Assembly (NCBI GenBank): GCA_003481745.1
Contig: QULP01000007.1
Location: 356 to 64,355, forward strand
DNA from: Firmicutes bacterium OM04-13BH
GTDB taxonomy: Bacteria; Bacillota; Clostridia; Lachnospirales; Lachnospiraceae
Direction: 5' to 3'
DNA length: 64,000 nucleotides
Shown piece by piece: positions 26,140 through 34,458 of this stretch; position 1 is the first letter of the stretch, and every line of letters begins with the position of its first letter. The position numbers were made by a program, and so were the translations under genes. The notes beneath the pieces are model-generated. The model saw nothing but the letters and a program-made list of their open reading frames with translations. It searched no databases and was not told where the DNA came from.

Positions 26140-26167
26140 TTGCTTTTTTAAAAATAACGTGTATAAT
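26140..26167 (+). promoter_or_regulatory. Promoter of the metK transcript
   Basis: TTGCTT (26140-26145), 16-bp spacer, TATAAT (26162-26167); the transcript would begin about 30 bases before the S-box. Confidence 0.55.
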
Positions 26168-26206
26168 ACACCATGAAACTATAAAAAAATCAAATAGTGG
26201 TTATCC

Positions 26207-26307
26207 CTTTTATTCAGAGTGATGGAGGTACATAGGACCTGTGAAGTCACGGCAACCCCTTGAAAAAGGAAGGTGCCAGCCTGAGCGAGTAAGTCGAACA
26301 ATAAGAG
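26207..26307 (+). ncRNA. SAM-I (S-box) riboswitch
   Basis: Conserved S-box pieces in order: CAGAGTGATGGAGG, CCTGTGAAGTCACGGCAACC and GGTGCCAGCCTGAGCGAG, ending GAACAATAAGAGG, which pairs with CTTTTATT to close P1. SAM binding should favour the terminator at 26328, lowering metK expression when SAM is plentiful. Confidence 0.93.
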
Positions 26308-26327
26308 GATTCATTTAAAAACTTATG

Positions 26328-26352
26328 GGTCCGCTTGTCTGCGGACCTTTTT
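26328..26352 (+). terminator. Riboswitch-controlled terminator before metK
   Basis: GGTCCGC (26328-26334) pairs with GCGGACC (26341-26347) over a 6-base loop, followed by TTTTT. It is the OFF-state terminator of the S-box. Confidence 0.85.
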
Positions 26353-26408
26353 ACTTGCATGTAAATGGGAATAAGAAACAAAAAATCAAACAAAGGAGAA
26401 CAAGAAGA

Positions 26409-27602
26409 ATGGAAAAAAGATTATTTACTTCCGAGTCCGTAACAGAAGGACATCCAGACAAGATGTGTGATGCGATTTCCGATGCAATTCTGGATGCATT
26501 AATGGAACAAGACCCAATGAGCCGTGTTGCATGCGAAACATGCACAACAACAGGTGTTGTTATGGTTATGGGTGAAATTACAACAAAAGCTTATGTAGAT
26601 ATTCCGAAAATCGTAAGAGAAACGGTTCGTGAAATCGGATATACAAGAGCAAAATATGGTTTTGATGCAGATACCTGCGGTGTTATCACAACAATTGATG
26701 AGCAGTCTGCTGATATTGCGATGGGTGTTGATAAAGCGCTGGAAGCAAAAGAAAACACCATGTCTGATGAAGAAATCGATGCAATCGGTGCTGGTGACCA
26801 GGGTATGATGTTCGGTTTTGCAAGTGATGAAACAGAAGAATATATGCCATATCCAATTGCTCTGGCTCACAAACTGTCTCGTCAGCTTACAAAAGTTCGT
26901 AAAGATGGAACTTTAACTTATTTAAGACCGGATGGAAAAACACAGGTTACTGTAGAATATGATGAAAATGACAAGCCAATGCGTCTCGATGCGGTTGTAT
27001 TATCTACACAGCATGACCCGGAAGTAACACAGGAACAGATTCATGAAGATATCAAAAAATATGTATTTGACCCGATTCTTCCGGCAGAAATGGTAGATGA
27101 AAATACAAAATTCTTCATCAACCCGACAGGACGTTTCGTAATCGGTGGACCTCACGGAGACAGTGGTCTGACAGGACGTAAAATTATCGTAGATACTTAC
27201 GGTGGATATGCTCGTCACGGTGGTGGAGCTTTCTCCGGAAAAGACTGTACAAAAGTAGACCGTTCTGCAGCTTATGCAGCACGTTACGTTGCAAAAAATA
27301 TGGTAGCAGCAGGTCTTGCAAAGAAATGTGAAATTCAGCTTTCTTATGCGATCGGTGTTGCACATCCAACTTCTATCCAGGTTGACACTTTTGGAACAGG
27401 AAAACTTTCCGACCAGAGACTGACAGAAATCGTTCGTGAAAATTTCGACTTAAGACCGGCAGGAATTATCAAAATGCTTAACTTACGTCGTCCGATTTAC
27501 AAACAGACAGCCGCTTACGGACATTTCGGAAGAAATGACTTAAATCTGCCATGGGAAGCACTGGATAAAGTAGAAGAACTGAAAAAATATCTGGAAGATT
27601 AA
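26409..27602 (+). CDS. metK: S-adenosylmethionine synthetase
   Basis: 397 residues, normal length. Makes SAM from methionine and ATP, releasing phosphate and pyrophosphate. Motifs: [12 protein letters not shown] at the start, [10 protein letters not shown] near residue 118, and the C-terminal [22 protein letters not shown] near residue 275. The C-terminal HFGRN is standard. ATG 26409 follows AAAGGAG; a longer frame from 26325 would start inside the riboswitch terminator and is rejected. Controlled by the SAM-I riboswitch just upstream. A terminator follows. Confidence 0.97.
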   Translation: MEKRLFTSESVTEGHPDKMCDAISDAILDALMEQDPMSRVACETCTTTGVVMVMGEITTKAYVDIPKIVRETVREIGYTRAKYGFDADTCGVITTIDEQSADIAMGVDKALEAKENTMSDEEIDAIGAGDQGMMFGFASDETEEYMPYPIALAHKLSRQLTKVRKDGTLTYLRPDGKTQVTVEYDENDKPMRLDAVVLSTQHDPEVTQEQIHEDIKKYVFDPILPAEMVDENTKFFINPTGRFVIGGPHGDSGLTGRKIIVDTYGGYARHGGGAFSGKDCTKVDRSAAYAARYVAKNMVAAGLAKKCEIQLSYAIGVAHPTSIQVDTFGTGKLSDQRLTEIVRENFDLRPAGIIKMLNLRRPIYKQTAAYGHFGRNDLNLPWEALDKVEELKKYLED

Positions 27603-27652
27603 TAAAAGGAATTTCTAAGATTCACTAAAAAAAGTGGAGAATAGATAAGAAT

Positions 27653-27698
27653 AACAGGGAGTTTTTTGTAGAAATATGAAAAATTTCCTGTTTTTTTG
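27653..27698 (+). terminator. Terminator after metK
   Basis: Stem AACAGGGAGTTTTT with AAAAATTTCCTGTT (imperfect), loop about 13 bases, then TTTTTTG. The rest of the gap to 27905 is AT-rich, with a small hairpin (AAATTGC/GCAATTT, about 27733-27765) and a TATAAT at 27819-27824 that may belong to the kinase promoter. Confidence 0.65.
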
Positions 27699-27904
27699 TG
27701 ATATAATATGATGTAAGTGTCAAAAGTATAAATTGCGGTTGTGCTTGCACAAAAAGCAATTTATAGAAAGTTTAGACTTGTTTTATTAATATTTTCAAGA
27801 AAGAGAAGAGGTTTATGTTATAATTATCGTTATAAAAATTTTATCTTAAGTTTTGGAATGGGATAAACACTAAAAAAACAGGCAGGAAAGGAGAAAAAGG
27901 AGCA

Positions 27905-29422
27905 ATGAAACTTAAAACAAGAATCGTTATCTCCTTTTTTGTTATTATCCTCGAACCGCTAATCTGCGCAAGTGTTGCATTTTGGGCATTCAGCCAGCAT
28001 CAGTTAAATGTGATGGAAGAACAATATGGAATTGAAAATGCCTCTTATGATTCACTTTCTAATACGGCAGAAGTGATTAACAGCATGACCGATGACATTG
28101 CAGAAGAGCTGAGGGAGACGGCAAAAAAAGATACGAAAGAATTAGAGAATGAAGATTATTTAAATCGAATCAATGGCAGATTAAAGGAAGTACATTCCTA
28201 TCTCTTAGTAAGAGAAGGAAACCAAATTATCTATTATGGAAATGAAAATTATTCAAGTGAACTTGTGAAACGGCTGCCTCCTTATGCCTCAATTGAAGAT
28301 GAGAACTCCGAAGAAGCCATTGATGCACAGGATAATGATGGACTTTATCTGGGAGGAACAGTACAGGCACTGGTGAAACAGATTAATTTTGAAAAACCAA
28401 ATGGAACACAGGGCAGTGTCTTTATTGTGTCAAGTATTTTAAAAACTCTGCCGCAGTTAAAGGCACTGATAAAAAATATGATGATTTCTGTAGTGGTGAT
28501 TTTGATTCTTACCGGTCTTGGACTGACCTGGTGGATTTACCGTGGAGTCATTGCACCGCTTGATAAACTGCGTACAGCGACACAGAAGATTAAAGATGGA
28601 GACCTTGATTTTTCGATTACACCGGAAGGTGTGAGTGAAATTTCGGACTTGTGTCAGGATTTTGAAGAAATGCGTCAGCGTTTAAAAGAGACATCCGAAG
28701 AGAAAGTTCAGTTCGATAAAGAAAGCAAAGAGTTAATCAGCAACATTTCCCATGATCTGAAGACGCCGATTACAGCAATTAAAGGCTATGTGGAGGGAAT
28801 CATGGATGGTGTTGCCAATACACCGGAAAAAATGGATAAATATATCCATACGATTTATAATAAGGCAAACGATATGGATCGTTTGATTAATCAGCTTACA
28901 TTTTATACAAAGATGGACACTAACCGAATTCCATATACATTTAACAAGATTTCCGTAACCGAATTTTTTAATGACTGTGCAGAAGAAATTGGAATGGAAC
29001 TTGAATCAAAAGGGGTAGAGTTTAACTATTCAAACTATGTAGGACCGGAGGTGCTGGTTATTGCGGATGCAGAACAGATTAAGCGAGTGATTAATAATAT
29101 TACCAGCAATTCTTTGAAATATATGGACAGCACCAGAGCACGCCGAATTAATTTAAGAGTAAAAGATGTCGGAGATTTTATTCAGGTAGAAATCGAAGAT
29201 AACGGAAAAGGAATCTCAGCAAAAGATTTACCAAATATCTTTGAACGGTTCTACCGAACAGATGCGTCAAGAAATTCTTCTAAAGGCGGAAGTGGAATCG
29301 GTCTTTCGATTGTAAAGAAAATTATGGAGGATCATGGAGGAAAAGTCTGGGCAACCAGCAAGGAAAATATTGGTACAGTCATGTACTTTGTTTTAAGAAA
29401 ATACCAGGAGGTTTATCAGTAA
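27905..29422 (+). CDS. Sensor histidine kinase (two membrane segments, HAMP)
   Basis: 505 residues. Membrane segment 1 at residues 8-30 and segment 2 at about 190-212 (MMISVVVILILTGLGLTWWIY) enclose an acidic extracellular sensor of about 160 residues. Then HAMP (about 213-265), HisKA with NISHDLKTPITAIKGYVEG (His near residue 285) and HATPase boxes (NNITSNSLKYM, DNGKGIS, GGSGIGLSIVKKI). Overall layout is like WalK/PhoR or CssS-type kinases of Clostridia. The signal is unknown. Its stop is immediately followed by the ATG of the partner regulator. AAAGGAGAAAAAGGAGC precedes ATG. Confidence 0.92.
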   Translation: MKLKTRIVISFFVIILEPLICASVAFWAFSQHQLNVMEEQYGIENASYDSLSNTAEVINSMTDDIAEELRETAKKDTKELENEDYLNRINGRLKEVHSYLLVREGNQIIYYGNENYSSELVKRLPPYASIEDENSEEAIDAQDNDGLYLGGTVQALVKQINFEKPNGTQGSVFIVSSILKTLPQLKALIKNMMISVVVILILTGLGLTWWIYRGVIAPLDKLRTATQKIKDGDLDFSITPEGVSEISDLCQDFEEMRQRLKETSEEKVQFDKESKELISNISHDLKTPITAIKGYVEGIMDGVANTPEKMDKYIHTIYNKANDMDRLINQLTFYTKMDTNRIPYTFNKISVTEFFNDCAEEIGMELESKGVEFNYSNYVGPEVLVIADAEQIKRVINNITSNSLKYMDSTRARRINLRVKDVGDFIQVEIEDNGKGISAKDLPNIFERFYRTDASRNSSKGGSGIGLSIVKKIMEDHGGKVWATSKENIGTVMYFVLRKYQEVYQ

Positions 29423-30112
29423 ATGAGTAAAATTTTAATTATTGAAGATGAAGAGGCAATTGCTGATTTAGAGAAGGATTATCTGGAGTTGAGCGGATTT
29501 GAAGTGGAAATCGAAAACCGCGGAGATGTCGGATTAAAAAAGGCATTAGAGGGAGAGTATGATTTATTTATCCTTGATTTAATGCTTCCGGAAGTAGATG
29601 GATTTGAAATCTGCCGTGAAATCCGAAATGTGAAAAACACACCGATTATCATGGTTTCTGCAAAGAAAGATGATATTGATAAAATCCGTGGTCTTGGACT
29701 TGGCGCAGATGATTATATGACAAAACCGTTTAGCCCGAGTGAGCTGGTTGCAAGGGTAAAAGCCCATCTGGCTCGTTATGAACGTCTGATTGGAACCGGG
29801 GTACAGGAAAATGATATCATTGAGATCCGCGGCTTAAAGATTGATAAGACAGCAAGACGTGTCTGGATTAATGGAGAAGAGAAGAATTTTACAACCAAAG
29901 AATTTGATTTATTAACCTTCCTTGCACAGAATCCAAACCGTGTCTTTACAAAAGACGAACTCTTTAAAGAAATCTGGGCGATGGAATCCATTGGTGATAT
30001 TGCGACAGTAACCGTACACATTAAAAAGATTCGTGAAAAGATTGAATTAAATACAGCAAAACCACAGTATATTGAGACAATCTGGGGTGTTGGATATCGT
30101 TTCAAAGTCTGA
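29423..30112 (+). CDS. OmpR-family response regulator
   Basis: 229 residues: receiver (EDEEAI acidic pair, phospho-Asp in FILDLMLPEVDG near residue 52, VSAKKDD, MTKPFSPSELVARV) and winged-helix DNA-binding domain (FTTKEFDLLTFLAQNPNRVFTKDEL, ending IETIWGVGYRFKV). Translation starts directly at the end of the kinase gene, with a CAGGAGG ribosome site inside the kinase 3' end. Regulon unknown. Confidence 0.93.
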   Translation: MSKILIIEDEEAIADLEKDYLELSGFEVEIENRGDVGLKKALEGEYDLFILDLMLPEVDGFEICREIRNVKNTPIIMVSAKKDDIDKIRGLGLGADDYMTKPFSPSELVARVKAHLARYERLIGTGVQENDIIEIRGLKIDKTARRVWINGEEKNFTTKEFDLLTFLAQNPNRVFTKDELFKEIWAMESIGDIATVTVHIKKIREKIELNTAKPQYIETIWGVGYRFKV

Positions 30113-30122
30113 AAAAATATAC

Positions 30123-30151
30123 TTGACAAATACGCAAGAATATCGTACAGT
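30123..30151 (+). promoter_or_regulatory. Promoter of the thiamine thiazole operon
   Basis: TTGACA (30123-30128), 17-bp spacer, TACAGT (30146-30151), just 11 bases after the response-regulator stop and directly before the TPP aptamer. Confidence 0.6.
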
Positions 30152-30167
30152 AAAGTGGTAAAAACAA

Positions 30168-30247
30168 GGGGAGCTTATTTGATAGGCTGAGAGGAAGTTA
30201 AGAACTTCGACCCATAACCTGATTTGGATAATGCCAACGTAGGGACA
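30168..30247 (+). ncRNA. TPP riboswitch (thi-box) upstream of thiS
   Basis: Contains the thi-box landmarks GGGGAGCTT, GGCTGAGAGG, CGACCCATAACCTGAT and GGATAATGCCAACGTAGGGA. It senses thiamine pyrophosphate and shuts off the thiSFGHE operon, presumably by the terminator at 30264. Confidence 0.95.
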
Positions 30248-30263
30248 GACGTATGAAATGTTG

Positions 30264-30299
30264 CGGGAGATGTCAGAAGTTGGCACCTCCCGTTTTTTT
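30264..30299 (+). terminator. TPP-riboswitch terminator
   Basis: CGGGAG (30264-30269) pairs with CTCCCG (30287-30292), with additional internal pairing, followed by seven T. Confidence 0.8.
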
Positions 30300-30301
30300 A
30301 T

Positions 30302-30340
30302 GTATCCTCATAATCAAGCACAGAAAGATTCTGAGGGTAC
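30302..30340. repeat. Palindromic repeat, copy 2 (GTATCCTCA...TGAGGGTAC hairpin)
   Basis: Arms GTATCCTCA (30302-30310) and TGAGGGTAC (30332-30340) with an inner AATC/GATT pair; the right half CAGAAAGATTCTGAGGGTAC is nearly the same as in the copy at 5618-5676. It lies between the TPP terminator and a second terminator-like hairpin. Confidence 0.5.
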
Positions 30341-30392
30341 GATGCTTTTTAATTATTTGACAATTGAATAAGTAATACCAAGTGATTGAATG

Positions 30393-30448
30393 AGAGTTCA
30401 TGAAGGGGTGCACCACCGCGGGTGTATTTCTTTCGTGAACTCTTTTTT
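30393..30448 (+). terminator. Second leader hairpin/terminator before thiS
   Basis: 12-bp outer stem AGAGTTCATGAA with TTCGTGAACTCT (one G-U), an inner stem of TGCACC with GGTGTA, then six T. It is a terminator-shaped structure between the TPP riboswitch and thiS. The loop contains CCACCGCGGG, which recalls the T-box core, but no upstream T-box stem I exists. Confidence 0.65.
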
Positions 30449-30548
30449 ATTTCATTAAAAAGTTTTGTCATGAAAAATAAAAAACATGTTCTACAAAATG
30501 CCAAACAGGAAAATTAAGAAAGTACATCAAGAAAGTGAGGAGTTTAGA

Positions 30549-30746
30549 ATGATTAAAGTAAATGGAAGAGAGCGGGATTTTGTTCCGAATACCACCATTG
30601 CACAGCTCTTAGAGCAGATGGGTTACAACCTGACTCGTGTAGCGGTAGAGTGTAATGGAAAGATTATTCCAAAGAAGCATTTAGCAGAAACATTAACAAC
30701 AGATGGAGACGTCTTAGAAGTTGTAAGTTTTGTAGGAGGAGGCTGA
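30549..30746 (+). CDS. thiS: Sulfur carrier protein ThiS
   Basis: 65 residues, beta-grasp ubiquitin-like fold ending in the essential Gly-Gly (VVSFVGGG), whose C-terminus becomes a thiocarboxylate that donates sulfur to the thiazole ring. ATG 30549 follows GTGAGGAG; a longer frame from 30486 has no ribosome site. First gene of the thiSFGHE operon, ending 1 base before thiF. Confidence 0.95.
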   Translation: MIKVNGRERDFVPNTTIAQLLEQMGYNLTRVAVECNGKIIPKKHLAETLTTDGDVLEVVSFVGGG

Positions 30747-30747
30747 G

Positions 30748-31374
30748 ATGTTAACAAAAGAAGAAATCAGGGAGGCGCTTGTTGAACGTCATTCGGAGGA
30801 AGTTCAAAGTAAATTAGATGAGGCAAAAGTGGCGATTGCAGGACTTGGCGGACTTGGTTCAAACATTGCATTTTTTCTTACCAGAATCGGTGTGGGACAT
30901 CTGCATCTGATTGATTTTGATAGAGTAGATATTACGAATTTAAACCGTCAGCAGTATCGCATGGAACATATTGGCAGATACAAGACGGAAGCACTTTTGG
31001 AGGAACTTCGGGAAATCAATCCATACCTTGAGGTAGAGACAGACTGTGTGAGAGTGACCGATGAAAATGTAGGGACTTTATTTCACAATGAAGACATTAT
31101 CTGCGAAGCATTCGACCGTCCGGAAGCAAAAGCAATGTTAGTCAGCGGAGTAGGAGAATATTATCCGGATAAGATTTTAGTCGCCGGCTCCGGCATGGCA
31201 GGCTATGGAAGAAGCAACGAGATTGTGACAAGAAAAATCAATGAGCATTTTTATTTATGTGGGGATGCGCATACCGAACCGGTAAAGGGAAGAGGGCTTA
31301 TGGCACCGAGAGTTGCAATCTGTGCAGCACATCAGGCAAATCTGATTACAGAACTGATTATCAGAGGCAAATAG
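30748..31374 (+). CDS. thiF: ThiF, ThiS adenylyltransferase
   Basis: 208 residues of the E1-like ThiF/MoeB/UbA family. It adenylates the ThiS C-terminus with ATP. Nucleotide-binding GLGGLGSNIAFFLTRIGVG at about residues 30-48, the conserved DFDRVDITNLNRQQY and the later DRPEAKAML. It is shorter than MoeB, as is normal for clostridial ThiF, and lacks the usual CxxC zinc pairs. Start ATG 30748 overlaps thiS translation control through the GGAGGAGG at the thiS end. Confidence 0.93.
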   Translation: MLTKEEIREALVERHSEEVQSKLDEAKVAIAGLGGLGSNIAFFLTRIGVGHLHLIDFDRVDITNLNRQQYRMEHIGRYKTEALLEELREINPYLEVETDCVRVTDENVGTLFHNEDIICEAFDRPEAKAMLVSGVGEYYPDKILVAGSGMAGYGRSNEIVTRKINEHFYLCGDAHTEPVKGRGLMAPRVAICAAHQANLITELIIRGK

Positions 31375-31451
31375 AGAAGAGAAAAAGAAAGTTAAAAAGA
31401 AAATAAAATAAGAAAAAATAGGATATAGAAAACCAGATGGAGGAAAACAAA

Positions 31452-32222
31452 ATGAATAATGATACATTTACACTTGGGGGACATACATTTGAGTCTCGTT
31501 TTATTTTAGGTTCAGGAAAATATTCTCTGGATTTAATTAAAGCAGCAGTGGAAAAAGCAGGAGCACAGATTATTACATTGGCACTGAGACGTGCAAATGA
31601 GGGAGGAATGGCAAATATCTTAGACTACATTCCTGAAAATGTCACACTGCTTCCAAATACATCGGGTGCAAGAAATGCAGAAGAAGCAGTGCGTATTGCA
31701 AGACTTTCCAGAGAACTCGGATGTGGAGATTTTGTAAAAATCGAAGTCATCCATGATTCCAAATATCTGTTTCCGGATAACTATGAAACCATCAAGGCAA
31801 CAGAAATTCTGGCAAAAGAGGGATTTGTTGTTATGCCATATATGTATCCGGATTTAAATGTGGCAAGAGAACTTCGGGATGCCGGTGCAGCGTGTGTAAT
31901 GCCTCTTGGTTCTCCGATTGGTTCAAATAAAGGAATTTGCACAAAAGAATTTATTCAGATTTTAATTGATGAAATTGATTTACCGATTATTGTAGATGCA
32001 GGAATCGGAAAACCATCTCAGGCATGTGAGGCAATGGAAATGGGGGCAGCAGCAGTTATGGCGAATACTGCAATTGCAACAGCAGGTGACATTCCGGCGA
32101 TGGCAGAGGCATTTAAGAAAGCAATTGAAGCAGGAAGAGCCGCTTATCTGGCAGGTATGGGACGTGTCATGGAAAAAGGAGCAAGTGCATCTTCTCCGCT
32201 TACCGGATTTTTACAGGATTAA
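31452..32222 (+). CDS. thiG: Thiazole synthase
   Basis: 256 residues, TIM barrel. Condenses deoxyxylulose 5-phosphate, dehydroglycine from ThiH, and ThiS-thiocarboxylate into the thiazole. Visible: [54 protein letters not shown], and the phosphate-binding [29 protein letters not shown]. The Schiff-base lysine is probably in [11 protein letters not shown] 31452 follows GGAGG; an earlier in-frame ATG at 31437 is inside the ribosome site. Confidence 0.96.
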   Translation: MNNDTFTLGGHTFESRFILGSGKYSLDLIKAAVEKAGAQIITLALRRANEGGMANILDYIPENVTLLPNTSGARNAEEAVRIARLSRELGCGDFVKIEVIHDSKYLFPDNYETIKATEILAKEGFVVMPYMYPDLNVARELRDAGAACVMPLGSPIGSNKGICTKEFIQILIDEIDLPIIVDAGIGKPSQACEAMEMGAAAVMANTAIATAGDIPAMAEAFKKAIEAGRAAYLAGMGRVMEKGASASSPLTGFLQD

Positions 32223-32241
32223 GAGCGGGGGGAGAAAAAAG

Positions 32242-33459
32242 ATGAGTACAGAAAACCATGTAAATGAGAGTATTTTAAATGATGAAATTAAAGAGTGGCA
32301 GAAGAAAAACCGTATTGACCACATGACTTATTTAAAAGGAATGGAAGTGCTTGAGTCCGATGTGCAGAAACAGGTCATTGATGCCATGAATGAGTATGAC
32401 TATGAGAAATATACCGCAAAGGATGTAGAACGTGCCCTTGCGCATGAAAGCCGTACTCCGGAAGATTTTGCGGCACTGTTATCACCGGCAGCACTGCCGT
32501 ATTTAGAGCAGATGGCACAGGTTGCAAAGGCAGAAAAAGAAAAACACTTTGGAAATAGTGTCAATATGTTTACACCGATTTATATTGCAAATTACTGTGA
32601 AAATTTTTGTATTTATTGTGGATTTAACTGCCATAACAAAATTAACCGTGCAAAATTAAATGCACAGGAAATCGAGAAAGAGATGGCAGCAGTTGCCAAA
32701 ACAGGACTTCAGGAAGTTTTGATTTTGACTGGGGAAAGTCGAAAATATTCGGATGTGAAATACATAGGAGAAGCCTGTAAAATCGCAAGAAAATATTTTA
32801 AAGTAATCGGTCTTGAGGTTTATCCGATGAATTCTGATGAGTATGCTTATCTGCATGAATGTGGCGCAGACTATGTAACCGTATTCCAGGAATCCTATAA
32901 TTCGGATAAGTACGAAACGCTGCATCTTGCAGGTCATAAACGAATTTTCCCATACCGCTTAAATGCGCAGGAACGTGCCTTAAAAGGTGGAATGAGAGGT
33001 GTTGGATTCGCCGCTTTGCTTGGTCTGGATGATTTCAGAAAAGATGCGTTTGCAACAGGTATGCATGCATATCTGCTTCAGAGAAAATATCCACACGCAG
33101 AAATTGCATTTTCCTGTCCGAGACTGCGTCCGATTATCAATAATGACAAGATTAATCCGATGGATGTCCATGAACCACAGCTGCTTCAGGTAGTATGTGC
33201 TTACCGCCTGTTTATGCCATTTTCGAGTATTACGGTATCAACCAGAGAGTGCTCCCGTGTGAGGGATAATCTGGTCAATATTGCAGCAACAAAGATTTCA
33301 GCAGGAGTCAGCACGGGAATCGGAGAACACGTAGAAGAGATTGAGAATAAAGGAGATGACCAGTTTGAAATCTCGGATGGAAGAAGTGTGGAAGAAGTCT
33401 ATGAGGCACTTCTTGATGAAGGACTTCAGCCGGTTATGAATGACTATGTTTATGTATAA
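32242..33459 (+). CDS. thiH: 2-iminoacetate synthase ThiH (radical SAM)
   Basis: 405 residues. Radical-SAM tyrosine lyase giving dehydroglycine for ThiG. The cluster motif CX3CX2C is present as CENFCIYC near residue 115. The BATS-type C-terminus includes INNDKINPMDVHEPQLLQVVCAYRLF. GGGGGGAG precedes ATG 32242; the longer frame from 31996 overlaps thiG out of frame and is rejected. It overlaps thiE at its 3' end. Confidence 0.96.
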   Translation: MSTENHVNESILNDEIKEWQKKNRIDHMTYLKGMEVLESDVQKQVIDAMNEYDYEKYTAKDVERALAHESRTPEDFAALLSPAALPYLEQMAQVAKAEKEKHFGNSVNMFTPIYIANYCENFCIYCGFNCHNKINRAKLNAQEIEKEMAAVAKTGLQEVLILTGESRKYSDVKYIGEACKIARKYFKVIGLEVYPMNSDEYAYLHECGADYVTVFQESYNSDKYETLHLAGHKRIFPYRLNAQERALKGGMRGVGFAALLGLDDFRKDAFATGMHAYLLQRKYPHAEIAFSCPRLRPIINNDKINPMDVHEPQLLQVVCAYRLFMPFSSITVSTRECSRVRDNLVNIAATKISAGVSTGIGEHVEEIENKGDDQFEISDGRSVEEVYEALLDEGLQPVMNDYVYV

Positions 33460-34027
33460 AGAACAGGTAATAGCAGTTACGAACCGAAAACTCTGCCGAG
33501 ACAGAGAAGCGTTTTTGTGTCAGATAAAAAGAATCTGCAAGAATCAGCCTCATGCTGTGATTCTGCGTGAAAAAGACCTTTCAGAAAGTGAATATACAGC
33601 ACTTTTGTTTTCGGTAAAAAAGATTTGCGAGGAGCATAAGGTAAGTTGTATTGCACATACTTATACGGAATCGGCACTTGAAGTCGGATGCACGAAAATT
33701 CATGTTCCGCTTGCTGTTTTAGAAGCAAACCCTGAGATTGCACAGAAGTTTGAAGTGACGGGAGTTTCTACACACAGCACAGAAGATGCAAAAAAAGCGC
33801 AAAAGCTGGGTGCTTCTTATGTGACAGCAGGACATATATTTGCGACAACCTGTAAACCGGGACTTGAACCGAGAGGAACGGCATTTTTAAAAGAAGTGTG
33901 CGATGAGGTGGAAATCCCGGTGTTTGCAATCGGGGGCATGAAAACAACGAGGGAATGTGTGGAGAAAATGCGAAAACTGGGCGCTTCAGGAATTTGTGTC
34001 ATGTCTGAGTGTATGAAATGGATCTGA
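33440..34027 (+). CDS. thiE: Thiamine-phosphate synthase (ThiE/TenI family)
   Basis: 195 residues, TIM barrel. Expected to join thiazole phosphate and HMP-pyrophosphate to thiamine phosphate. Visible: VILREKDLSESEYTALL, VGCTKIHVPL, GVSTHSTEDAKKAQKLGASYV, GHIFATTCKPGLEPRG and the phosphate loop VFAIGGMKTTRECV. The KP...G pattern agrees with ThiE, though the family also includes TenI aminase-like proteins, so activity needs proof. The gene overlaps thiH by 20 bases if it starts at 33440; ATG 33449 or 33455 are alternatives. Last gene of the operon; thiD and thiM are not in the window. Confidence 0.85.
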   Translation: MTMFMYKEQVIAVTNRKLCRDREAFLCQIKRICKNQPHAVILREKDLSESEYTALLFSVKKICEEHKVSCIAHTYTESALEVGCTKIHVPLAVLEANPEIAQKFEVTGVSTHSTEDAKKAQKLGASYVTAGHIFATTCKPGLEPRGTAFLKEVCDEVEIPVFAIGGMKTTRECVEKMRKLGASGICVMSECMKWI

Positions 34028-34094
34028 CTGCGTAAAAGAAATTTCAGCTTGCAAGAACGTACAAAATATGCTAAGATTCCATCGAAAGCAGTAT

Positions 34095-34399
34095 TATTTG
34101 AAATAAGAAAAGCGATGAAGAGAAATAGTAGATATTAGTCCTATGTACAGAGAGAAGCCGGTTGGTGGAAGGCTTTGATAAGATGGTATCGAACCGGTCT
34201 TGGAGCTGCAGGTTGAAATTGAGCCGGAAATTTGTCAGGCATAAGAAAGTAGACACTGTCGGAAGTCCCCCGTTAAAAGGAAATGATATCGAGGAAACTC
34301 TGTATCTATGAGTGTGGGAGTAATCCTGAATTCAGGTGGTAACACGGATGAATATTCGCCCTGAACTGATTGAAGAAATTTGTCAGTTCAGGGTTTTTT
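34095..34399 (+). ncRNA. T-box riboswitch controlling proS
   Basis: Stem I includes AGAGAGAAGCCGGTTGGTGGAAGGC. The antiterminator core AGGTGGTAACACGG is at 34334-34347. The terminator pairs CCCTGAACTG (34359-34368) with CAGTTCAGGG (34384-34393), followed by six T. A candidate specifier codon CCG (proline) follows GAA at 34194-34196, consistent with the gene. Uncharged tRNA-Pro should stabilise the antiterminator and switch proS on. Confidence 0.9.
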
Positions 34400-34458
34400 A
34401 TTTCATTAATTAATTTCATTTTTTGTTGAGTTTAAAGATTTTTTAGGAGGAAGTAAAT

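Noticed and set aside
30393..30448. T-box riboswitch before thiS suggested by CCACCGCGGG
   Set aside because: There is no stem I or specifier region upstream; the preceding bases are the TPP terminator and a palindromic repeat. The structure is better read as a terminator.
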